Source: an uncultured Collinsella sp.
Lineage (GTDB): Bacteria > Actinomycetota > Coriobacteriia > Coriobacteriales > Coriobacteriaceae
Assembly (NCBI GenBank): GCA_900544065.1
Contig: UQTR01000106.1
Span: forward strand, 1-5,418
Length of the DNA: 5,418 bases
Direction: 5' to 3'
The position numbers were made by a program, and so were the translations under genes. This document shows, piece after piece, positions 1 to 5,397 of the stretch (positions are counted from its first letter, which is position 1; every line of letters begins with the position of its first letter). The notes under the pieces are model-generated. The model worked only from the letters and a program-made list of their open reading frames with translations. It made no database searches and was not told the origin of the DNA.

Positions 1-87
1 CCCTAAGCGAGCAAGGTGACGTGAAATGAAAGGGCGCTGACCTTCTGGTCGCGCCCTTGAAATTGAACGTCAGATTGCCGCTTAGGG
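1..87. repeat. Long imperfect inverted repeat downstream of glmM
   Basis: Almost the whole segment folds on itself. Positions 1-9 (CCCTAAGCG) pair with 79-87. With A10 bulged, 11-14 (GCAA) pair with 75-78, 17-22 (TGACGT) with 67-72, 30-37 (AAGGGCGC) with 51-58, and, after bulged T38, 39-42 (GACC) with 47-50 around the tetraloop TTCT. That is 31 Watson-Crick pairs. The remaining internal loop is GAAATGA (23-29) opposite GAAATTGA (59-66). It could close further through tandem G-A mismatches and three A-T pairs. The repeat begins at the first base of the window, so it may extend further left. It could be an elaborate, possibly bidirectional terminator, a structured 3' UTR, or a small dispersed repeat. 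The pairing is directly visible; the role is not. Confidence 0.7.
20..58 (-). terminator. Candidate intrinsic terminator of glmM
   Basis: Read on the minus strand, the 30-58 core forms AAGGGCGC plus GACC against GGTC plus GCGCCCTT, a 12-bp GC-rich stem with one bulge and a 4-base loop. It is followed by the U-rich tail TTTCATTTCACG (positions 31 down to 20, counting the last stem bases). This is the usual shape of a Rho-independent terminator and lies about 75 bases past the glmM stop. The U run is interrupted, so efficiency is uncertain. On the plus strand the stem is followed by GAAATTG, a poor tail, so termination from the left is less likely. Confidence 0.55.
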
Positions 88-105
88 GCGTTTGCAGCGT
101 CGAGC

Positions 106-135
106 AGTTACGCGGTTTGGTAAAACCGCGTAACT
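106..135 (-). other. Perfect 13-bp hairpin overlapping the glmM stop codon
   Basis: AGTTACGCGGTTT (106-118) is exactly complementary to AAACCGCGTAACT (123-135), leaving a 4-base loop GGTA (119-122). The last two bases of the right arm (134-135) are part of the glmM stop codon (TAG, complement of 134-136). Neither strand shows a U-run after the stem: the minus-strand tail is GCTCGACG and the plus-strand tail is ACAGAGCC. It is therefore not a textbook intrinsic terminator. It could protect the mRNA 3' end, cooperate with the hairpin at 30-58, or act at the DNA level. The structure is certain; its role is unknown. Confidence 0.75.
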
Positions 136-1465
136 ACAGAGCCTCGAGCGCGTTGGCGATGCGCTTCATGGCGGCATCGGCGGATGCTTGGTCGGGCGCC
201 TCGGCCAGCACGCGGATAACCGACTCGGTTCCGCTCTTGCGCACGAGCACGCGGCCCTCGCCTGCCAGCGCAGCCTCGGCCTCGGCGATGGCGTTCTGCA
301 CGCCCATATTCTCGAGCGCGGCGTCCTTGTCCGCCACGTGCACGGCCACCTGCGCCTGTGGCAGCAGCTTGCACGGAGCCGTGAGCTGCGAGAGCGTCTC
401 GCGCTCGGCACGAATCACTTCCATCACGCGCAGCGAGGTCATAATGCCGTCGCCCGTGCGCTCGATATCGCCAAAGATCGTATGGCCCGTCTGCTCGCCG
501 CCCAGGCTGTAGCCGCCCTCGCGCATCTTGGCATACACGTGACGGTCGCCCACGCCGCTGGTCACGGCACTCAGGCCGGCAAGCTCCAACGACTTGATCA
601 GGCCAAAGTTGCTGGCGATCGTCGGCACCACGGTACCGCCCGAGAGACGCCCGTGCTTGTTCAGGTACACACCGCACACGTACAGGATCTGGTCACCGTC
701 GACCACGCGGCCGCGCTCGTCCACGGCCAGGCAGCGGTCGGCATCGCCATCGTAGGCAAAACCCACATCCAGGCCCTGCTCCACCACATGGCGCTGCAGA
801 CGCTCCATATGCGTGGAGCCGCAGTCGACGTTGATGTTAAAGCCATCGGGCGCGGCATTGATCACGCGCACGTCGGCGCCCAGCGCGTCGAACACCGGCT
901 TGGCCACCGAGGAAGCCGAGCCGTTGGCGCAGTCGATACCGATCTTGACGCCCTGCAGCGAAAAGTTCGCACTTGCAATGAGCGAAGCAATGTAGCGGTT
1001 GCGGCCCTGCATGTAGTCCACCGTGGCACCGATGTGGTTGCCCGTGGCCAACGGAACTTCGCTCTTGCCATCGATGTAGTCCTCGATGAGCTCCAGTACG
1101 TCCTCGTCCATCTTAAAACCGTCGCTATTGACGAGCTTAATGCCGTTATCGCAAAACGGGTTGTGGCTCGCGCTGATCATGATGCCGCAATCGAAGCAGC
1201 CCTCCACGGTCTGATGTGCCACGCCCGGCGTCGGGATCACGTGCAGCATATAGGCGTCCGCACCGCTCGCGACCAGACCGCTCACCAGCGCCGCCTCGAA
1301 CATATAACTCGAGCGACGTGTGTCCTTGCCCACGATCACGCGCGCCTTAGCACTGCGGTTGGCGCCGTAATACCAGCCCACAAAACGGCCAATCTTATAA
1401 GCGTGCTCTACCGTCAGCCCAACGTTGGCCTCACCGCGAAAGCCGTCGGTGCCAAAGTACTTCAT
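134..1465 (-). CDS. glmM: Phosphoglucosamine mutase GlmM
   Basis: Cytoplasmic enzyme that converts glucosamine-6-phosphate to glucosamine-1-phosphate, on the route to UDP-N-acetylglucosamine for peptidoglycan and other envelope glycans. The 443-residue length is normal for the alpha-D-phosphohexomutase family. It opens with the GlmM-type YFGTDGFRGEAN. The catalytic loop ISASHNP places the phosphorylated serine at Ser100. The Mg-binding loop DGDADR is at 239-244. The sugar-recognition loop GGEQTGH (322-328) favours GlmM over phosphomannomutase. The C-terminal phosphate-binding loop is RKSGTES (409-415), where RPSGTEP is more usual. All four domains are present and the frame is intact. The ATG at 1465 has a strong Shine-Dalgarno TAAGGAG (1471-1477) five bases upstream. 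The gene follows the DUF4012 gene on the same strand after an 83-bp gap containing a hairpin. Activity normally requires phosphorylation of the active-site serine (family knowledge). Confidence 0.97.
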   Translation of the reverse strand: MKYFGTDGFRGEANVGLTVEHAYKIGRFVGWYYGANRSAKARVIVGKDTRRSSYMFEAALVSGLVASGADAYMLHVIPTPGVAHQTVEGCFDCGIMISASHNPFCDNGIKLVNSDGFKMDEDVLELIEDYIDGKSEVPLATGNHIGATVDYMQGRNRYIASLIASANFSLQGVKIGIDCANGSASSVAKPVFDALGADVRVINAAPDGFNINVDCGSTHMERLQRHVVEQGLDVGFAYDGDADRCLAVDERGRVVDGDQILYVCGVYLNKHGRLSGGTVVPTIASNFGLIKSLELAGLSAVTSGVGDRHVYAKMREGGYSLGGEQTGHTIFGDIERTGDGIMTSLRVMEVIRAERETLSQLTAPCKLLPQAQVAVHVADKDAALENMGVQNAIAEAEAALAGEGRVLVRKSGTESVIRVLAEAPDQASADAAMKRIANALEAL

Positions 1466-1484
1466 GCGCTCTCCTTACAAAATA

Positions 1485-1511
1485 GGGGCGGACAGATTGC
1501 CTGTCCGCCCC
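1485..1511 (-). terminator. GC-rich hairpin between the DUF4012 gene and glmM: terminator or attenuator
   Basis: GGGGCGGACAG (1485-1495) and CTGTCCGCCCC (1501-1511) are perfectly complementary around the 5-base loop ATTGC. On the minus strand the stem is followed by TATTTTGT, a moderately U-rich tail, so it fits an intrinsic terminator for the DUF4012 gene whose stop lies 38 bases earlier. Only 7 bases separate the stem from the glmM Shine-Dalgarno. No promoter fits between them, so any glmM message made from upstream must contain this hairpin or read through it. Partial termination, attenuation or an mRNA processing or stability element are all possible. Confidence 0.7.
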
Positions 1512-1524
1512 AAAATGGTACTCG

Positions 1525-1530
1525 ATTATC
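1525..1530 (-). promoter_or_regulatory. Weak candidate -10 box for glmM
   Basis: The minus strand reads GATAAT here, five of six matches to TATAAT. It would put a start site near 1518, just before the 1485-1511 hairpin, giving glmM its own leader that starts with that hairpin. No convincing -35 hexamer lies 16-18 bases upstream; that stretch is the T-rich end of the DUF4012 gene. The call rests on one hexamer and is tentative. Confidence 0.2.
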
Positions 1531-1548
1531 TGCACTACCAGAAAAACC

Positions 1549-3861
1549 CTACGCCGACGCGCTGTCGCGAGCCGCCTGGCATGTAGGAGTCTGACGCAGC
1601 GTAAGCGGCTTGTCCCCCGCCTCGGCCGACGTGGTCAGCGTATACGTGATCGTCGTCGTCTCGCCAGCATGCAGGTCAACGGTGCCCGAATAGAAGGGGA
1701 TTCCATGCCACGTAGCGGCGCCAAGACCAAACTGTGTGCCCTCAACCGTAAGGTCACTGATGTTGCCGCCCGTCGGGGCAAACAACGAGACATTCAGGCG
1801 TTCGTCGTCACGCGCGGCATCGGGTGCGCTCGCCGCAACGTAGTCGGGCAGCTTGCCTGCCTCCTCCTGCGTCATGATGTTCGTCAGAGTAACGGTGATG
1901 CGATACGAGCACGTGCCGTCGCCGTTCTTGATGCCCTGGCCGATCTGCGTGTCGGCGTTCAGATACCAGTCGAGCTTGGAGAAGCTCAGGTTGTTAAAGT
2001 AAACGCCGGCAACAGGATCGGCACTCGGGTCATCCGGATCGGGCAGCGAAGCGTCAATGCCCGTCTCTTTGATGGCACTCTGCTCATCATCGTTTCTCAT
2101 CCACGCGATCAGGCGGCCCTCTTCGGCACCGCGCTCAACGGCGCTGACAAGCTTCGTAACATCGACATCGCCGATACCGCCAAGGATCTTGTCGAAGGCA
2201 GCGCTGGCGACGGATGCAAAGATGCCGTCAGACTCCTCGACCGGATAGTTCCAGTACACATCGTGCATGAGGACCTTTGCGGCGTTGGTGCCGTCGACAA
2301 CCGTTCCGTCGGGCAGTGACACGTTACCGACCAGGCCCAGCAGATACTGCAGGAACACCGGGTCGATACCGATGACGCCATCAACGTCCTGTCCATACTG
2401 GGACTTCCACAGCGCGGCGACACGCTGCGAGTTGCGGGGCCAATCAGGCGAATAGGTATTGCCCGAGTTGTACAGGTTACTGTGGTTGCCGAACAGCGCC
2501 TCATCCTCTTCGTCGACGCTCTCGACTGCCTCATCCTCGCTGAGTCCAATGCGGGGAACAAACTCGCCAATCGACATCTGGCCGTCAGTGACCGAAATCA
2601 GGCCCTGCGAACCGCCAAAGCCGCCGCAAGCACGAATCTCGACGTTGTTCATGGCGTACATAAGGTAGTTGCGCGTCTGGCCGTTGGCGCCGAGCATCTG
2701 GGGAAGGACGGGGGCGACCTTCTCCGCCGCGTCAACCGCACCGTTGAGGGTGGCAAAGCCGTCCTTGGCCTTATCGACCAGCTCGGTCACCTGGGAAATA
2801 TGAGTATCGCCAATGCCCTGGACCTTCTCGTTGGCGCTCTTGAACACCTTCGAGCTGCTGGAAAGCGAATCGGCGACCGCCTGCAGCGCGGACACGTTAA
2901 TCATGCCGTCCTGGAACAGCTTGCCGGGCGTAGCCTGCGAGAGGTTGTCGGCCATGGGAACCAGCGCATTGCTCGAGACATCGGACAGGGCGTCAATCAT
3001 GGTGCGGGCCGCATTGATATCGCTGCCATACACCGGGATAAACGAAGCCGCCGCCCACAGCGGGCTCGAGGTCTCCGCCTTCATGCTGTTACAGAGCTCA
3101 TCGATCTTCTTCGCGTCGTCAGGCAGCGTCGAAAAATCGCCCGACGTGACCTTATCCTTAAGGCCACCGACGATCTCGACAGCCTCCTTCGCTTCGCTCT
3201 TTACGGTCTTTGCCGAGTTAAGCAGCATAAAGCCGCTTGCGCCAAGCACAACGAGAAGCACCGCGACTACAGCGGCAATAACGGCGCCGGTGTGACGCTT
3301 TTTGCGCTCGCCCTTGCGATGGCGATGACGGACCAGACCGTCAGAGGTCGAACTCGACGAAGCATCGCCACCGTAGTTCAAGCCAAAATCGTAATAATCT
3401 TCCTTGGAACCCGAGCCCGCAAACTCGGCACCGCTATCATCCAGGCGGGCGAACGTGCCAGTCTCGGAGGCGCCGGTGTAAATCGTGCCAAGGTTACCCG
3501 TAAGCCCCGCGCCACCGGCAGAGGGAGTATTGTTGGCGGCCTTGTCGGCATTAACGTTGCCGGCGGCATTCGCGGCGTTGGCAGCACCTGCGTTGTTCGC
3601 GGGTACCGAAGGAGCCCCGCTCGGCTGCGACGTGGAGGTTGCACCGCCCGCAAAGACATTCCCTCTTGCACGGCCGGTCTTTTTTGCCTTTTGAGACTGC
3701 TCGTACAGAGCGGTAAACATCGCTGTCTCGCCCGGGGACACGCGCTTACCGGAACCGCCCTGTCCAGCGCCGCCCGGCGTGCCGGCCTTACCAGCCCCGT
3801 TCGGACGCGGCGGAACTGCAGGACGGCCGATATCGCTGCCCTTAAAGTGATTACCAGCCAT
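1549..3861 (-). CDS. DUF4012-family single-pass membrane protein of unknown function
   Basis: A 770-residue protein. Residues 1-177 are low-complexity and probably disordered, rich in Gly, Ala, Asn and Ser (Ala/Asn run about 88-111), with one charged, possibly helical patch near 45-70. A basic cluster (RHRHRKGERKKRH, 178-190) precedes one hydrophobic helix (about 193-214), predicting cytoplasmic N-terminus and extracytoplasmic C-terminus. The outer part resembles DUF4012: NNVEIRACGGFGGSQG (405-420), an acidic stretch (442-455), DWPRNSQRVAALW (473-485), DGVIGIDPVFLQYLLG (494-509) and a C-terminal beta-rich part with YRITVTLTN (653-661) and LPDYV (671-675). All four cysteines (257, 412, 651, 761) lie outside the membrane, so disulfides are possible. 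There is no LPXTG-type sorting signal. The ATG at 3861 is preferred over an in-frame TTG 27 bases upstream because GAGGA lies seven bases before it. The family is often associated with surface polysaccharide genes, but no reaction is known to me. Being directly upstream of glmM, it may act in envelope assembly. Confidence 0.85.
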   Translation of the reverse strand: MAGNHFKGSDIGRPAVPPRPNGAGKAGTPGGAGQGGSGKRVSPGETAMFTALYEQSQKAKKTGRARGNVFAGGATSTSQPSGAPSVPANNAGAANAANAAGNVNADKAANNTPSAGGAGLTGNLGTIYTGASETGTFARLDDSGAEFAGSGSKEDYYDFGLNYGGDASSSSTSDGLVRHRHRKGERKKRHTGAVIAAVVAVLLVVLGASGFMLLNSAKTVKSEAKEAVEIVGGLKDKVTSGDFSTLPDDAKKIDELCNSMKAETSSPLWAAASFIPVYGSDINAARTMIDALSDVSSNALVPMADNLSQATPGKLFQDGMINVSALQAVADSLSSSSKVFKSANEKVQGIGDTHISQVTELVDKAKDGFATLNGAVDAAEKVAPVLPQMLGANGQTRNYLMYAMNNVEIRACGGFGGSQGLISVTDGQMSIGEFVPRIGLSEDEAVESVDEEDEALFGNHSNLYNSGNTYSPDWPRNSQRVAALWKSQYGQDVDGVIGIDPVFLQYLLGLVGNVSLPDGTVVDGTNAAKVLMHDVYWNYPVEESDGIFASVASAAFDKILGGIGDVDVTKLVSAVERGAEEGRLIAWMRNDDEQSAIKETGIDASLPDPDDPSADPVAGVYFNNLSFSKLDWYLNADTQIGQGIKNGDGTCSYRITVTLTNIMTQEEAGKLPDYVAASAPDAARDDERLNVSLFAPTGGNISDLTVEGTQFGLGAATWHGIPFYSGTVDLHAGETTTITYTLTTSAEAGDKPLTLRQTPTCQAARDSASA

Positions 3862-3868
3862 AAAGAAA

Positions 3869-3873
3869 TCCTC
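3869..3873 (-). promoter_or_regulatory. Shine-Dalgarno that sets the DUF4012 gene start
   Basis: The minus strand reads GAGGA, seven bases before the ATG at 3861. The alternative in-frame TTG at 3888 would put this motif inside the coding region, and no comparable purine motif precedes that TTG. This supports the shorter, 770-residue protein. Confidence 0.7.
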
Positions 3874-3897
3874 GCAATTGAGTCGCAATGAAAAAGT

Positions 3898-3921
3898 CCA
3901 TAACGTTACTAGTTTATGGCA
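3898..3921 (-). promoter_or_regulatory. Candidate extended -10 promoter within an inverted repeat
   Basis: The minus strand carries TGC followed by CATAAA (3921 down to 3913), an extended -10 arrangement with four of six consensus bases in the hexamer. No good -35 is present; TTTAGC sits 18 bases upstream. A start site near 3906 would give a leader of about 45 bases for the DUF4012 gene. The hexamer overlaps an inverted repeat, CCATAA (3898-3903) and TTATGG (3914-3919), which contains the palindrome TAACGTTA (3901-3908), so a repressor site is conceivable. The repeat is visible; promoter function is a guess. Confidence 0.3.
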
Positions 3922-4010
3922 TTTTGAGCATCGACAGCTAAACTCCAGACACGGACATCAATTGGCGAAAATGCGGCACAACACCTTTTCCGTCTTGGCA
4001 GCGGCGCCAG

Positions 4011-5033
4011 CTACACCGTGAGGAACATCATCACGATGATCATGGCAAAGCCGATAAGGTCGGTCGGCAAAAACACCGTGCCCAGCATAACGGCGCTGGT
4101 GATAGTCGCCGAGACGGGCTCCACGGTTCCGATGAGACTCGCACGCACCGAGCCGATGTCCTTAACGCCCTGCATATAGAGCATGTAAGCAAAAAACGAG
4201 CCGATAACCACGAACACCGCGAGCGCCTCGACGCCGGCAGCGTCGAGTGCCGGCACATGCGCCCAGGGCTGCACGAAGACACATGAGATCACGCCCGCCG
4301 TGAGCATTGCCGAGCCCGTGACGATGGGGCTGCCGTATTCGGGCAGGATCTTGGCGGGAATCACCGCCATACACGCGGCGCTGACCGCACACATAAGACC
4401 TGCTGCCAGGCCAAGCGGCGAGATATTCAGGCTGGTGGGGTCGCCGCCGGTGGCGATTAAAAAGGTTCCACCCAGAGCCAGGCCAATGCCGATGACTTCG
4501 CGAGTACGCGGCATACGGCAATCGGTCACGCAGGCGTAGCCCATGATGATAACGAGCTGCAGGCACTGGAGCACCGTCGCGGTTCCGGCGTTCGTCAGGC
4601 GCACGGCCGAAAGATAGCAAAACTGGTTGAACAGCAGACCAAAGGCGGTAAAGAGCAGCAGCTGCTTGCGATCGGCGGGTGTGGTCCAGAGCTTAATCAG
4701 GCGCTCGCGGTCGCGCGTAACAACCACGGCCATAAAGAGTAGACCGGCGAGAATCTGACGCACGCTCATAAGCCACAAGGTGTCGACGTGGTAGGTATCG
4801 AACAGAAAGCTCGCGCTGGTGCCCGAGAAGCCCCAAAACGAACCGCCCACCAACGTAGCCAAGACGCCCGTGATCATCTTGCGCGTCGAAGCGCTGTTCA
4901 GGCGCTCGCGCCAAGCGCGGCGGGTGCTACGGCTGAGCTCATCGGTGCCCTCGGGCACATCAATGTTCGATATATCGGTCATCGGCACCGAAGCCCCTGC
5001 GCCTTCGACCTGCTCGACACGCTCTTTGCTCAT
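4011..5033 (-). CDS. EamA/DMT-family ten-helix transporter, substrate unknown
   Basis: A 340-residue inner-membrane protein of the drug/metabolite transporter superfamily. Residues 1-50 form a hydrophilic, charged cytoplasmic extension. About ten hydrophobic helices follow: near 54-71, 86-106, 124-140, 149-168, 177-195, 206-227, 236-256, 268-287, 296-317 and 323-338. They form two EamA repeats (about 55-195 and 205-338). The first repeat contains the family-like YLSAVRLTNAGTATVLQ (140-156). The second has GSVRASLIGTVEPVSATI (294-311), whose TVEPV core is typical of EamA proteins. The acidic residue usually found after the ninth helix is absent (LGTVFLP), and the chain stops right at the end of helix 10. 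The ATG at 5033 has GAGGG (5040-5044) six bases upstream. An open frame continues to 5240, but that part is not membrane-like and lacks support. Family members export amino acids, nucleosides or drugs; the substrate cannot be read from sequence. It lies 149 bp upstream of the DUF4012 gene, so it is probably a separate transcript. Confidence 0.9.
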   Translation of the reverse strand: MSKERVEQVEGAGASVPMTDISNIDVPEGTDELSRSTRRAWRERLNSASTRKMITGVLATLVGGSFWGFSGTSASFLFDTYHVDTLWLMSVRQILAGLLFMAVVVTRDRERLIKLWTTPADRKQLLLFTAFGLLFNQFCYLSAVRLTNAGTATVLQCLQLVIIMGYACVTDCRMPRTREVIGIGLALGGTFLIATGGDPTSLNISPLGLAAGLMCAVSAACMAVIPAKILPEYGSPIVTGSAMLTAGVISCVFVQPWAHVPALDAAGVEALAVFVVIGSFFAYMLYMQGVKDIGSVRASLIGTVEPVSATITSAVMLGTVFLPTDLIGFAMIIVMMFLTV

Positions 5034-5039
5034 TCCATT

Positions 5040-5044
5040 CCCTC
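5040..5044 (-). promoter_or_regulatory. Shine-Dalgarno that sets the EamA transporter start
   Basis: The minus strand reads GAGGG six bases before the ATG at 5033. A second ATG at 5038 is only one base from this motif and meets a stop after one codon, so it is not a competing gene start. This site argues against extending the transporter into the 5034-5240 region. Confidence 0.7.
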
Positions 5045-5062
5045 GAAGCAGCCTGGAAACAA

Positions 5063-5125
5063 TTCGGCTTACCTTACCACGGCGAAGGCACCAGCCGAAG
5101 GCTTGTCCGCTTATCGGTAGGACAA
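5063..5125 (-). repeat. Cluster of inverted repeats in the likely leader of the EamA gene
   Basis: Three local repeats lie upstream of the transporter. TTGTCC (5103-5108) pairs with GGACAA (5120-5125) across 11 bases. AGCC (5093-5096) pairs with GGCT (5100-5103) across GAA. TTCGGCT (5063-5069) pairs with AGCCGAA (5093-5099) across 23 bases. The last two share 5093-5096 and so exclude each other, as in attenuator-like leaders. The minus-strand tail after the distal arm is TTGTTTCC, only weakly U-rich. I do not recognise a known riboswitch. The TTGTCC dyad could instead be a protein-binding operator. Confidence 0.35.
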
Positions 5126-5248
5126 TTCCGCAGACGTCTTTCCATAGCTCGATACCGCAATGGCCTTGCATTATGCGACAGTCAAATCGCGGCAGCAGGC
5201 TCTTTTGAAATGGATATGACAAAGCCCCCGAATTCCACAATGTAAGCG

Positions 5249-5293
5249 ATTTTTAAAAATGTTCTTGCCACCGAGTTCAGGCTCCGTTATATT
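5249..5293 (+). promoter_or_regulatory. Strong sigma-70-type promoter of the tRNA-Val gene with UP-like element
   Basis: The -35 box TTGCCA (5265-5270) and the -10 box TATATT (5288-5293) each match consensus at five of six positions and are separated by the optimal 17 bases. The start site should fall near 5300, about 22 bases before the mature tRNA. Just upstream of the -35 box, at about -41 to -52, is the perfect A/T palindrome ATTTTTAAAAAT (5249-5260), in the position and composition of an UP element bound by the RNA polymerase alpha subunit. Strong promoters of this kind are typical of stable RNA genes. Confidence 0.85.
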
Positions 5294-5322
5294 ATCCTTT
5301 GCGCGCTTGCGCACCCTTGATC

Positions 5323-5397
5323 GGGCGTTTAGCTCAGGGGGAGAGCGCTTCCCTGACACGGAAGAGGTCAGAAGTTCAAATCTTCTAACGCCCACCA
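5323..5397 (+). tRNA. tRNA-Val, anticodon GAC
   Basis: All cloverleaf parts are present. The 7-bp acceptor stem is GGGCGTT (5323-5329) with AACGCCC (5387-5393). The D arm begins TAGCTC at 5330. The 5-bp anticodon stem is CTTCC (5348-5352) with GGAAG (5360-5364), around loop CTGACAC. The anticodon GAC (5355-5357) reads the valine codons GUC and GUU. The variable loop is AGGTC (5365-5369). The T stem AGAAG/CTTCT (5370-5374, 5382-5386) encloses TTCAAAT. The discriminator is A5394 and CCA is genome-encoded (5395-5397). It is transcribed divergently from the EamA gene from its own promoter. The leader of about 22 bases holds a small GCGC/GCGC inverted repeat and would be removed by RNase P. Confidence 0.97.

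Noticed and set aside
57..512. 151-codon plus-strand frame starting in the 3' flank of glmM
   Set aside because: It runs over the 106-135 hairpin and then antisense to glmM; Ser/Ala-rich and without family resemblance.
108..677. 189-codon minus-strand frame inside glmM
   Set aside because: It is another reading frame of the glmM 3' half, Arg-rich with no domain.
188..1594. 468-codon open frame on the plus strand
   Set aside because: It lies opposite glmM, whose motifs are unmistakable. The translation has the His/Val/Ala/Arg-rich composition of antisense frames in GC-rich genes, with no recognisable domain.
3862..3888. TTG start giving nine more residues to the DUF4012 protein
   Set aside because: The Shine-Dalgarno GAGGA lies inside this extension and serves the ATG at 3861; the TTG has no ribosome-binding site of its own.
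2482..3891. 469-codon open frame on the plus strand
   Set aside because: It lies opposite the DUF4012 gene, has no domain or credible start context, and its composition is that of an antisense shadow.
5030..5038. Two-codon frame (ATG GAA TGA) overlapping the EamA start
   Set aside because: Its ATG is only one base from the GAGGG motif, too close for normal initiation. Most likely chance.
5170..5185. Promoter for the EamA gene (CATAAT at 5170-5175, TTGACT at 5180-5185, minus strand)
   Set aside because: Each hexamer looks reasonable alone, but they are only about four bases apart and neither has a correctly spaced partner.
5034..5240. 69-residue N-terminal extension of the EamA transporter
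   Set aside because: The frame is open but not membrane-like, and the ATG at 5033 has a well-spaced GAGGG. The longer start would cover the inverted-repeat leader.
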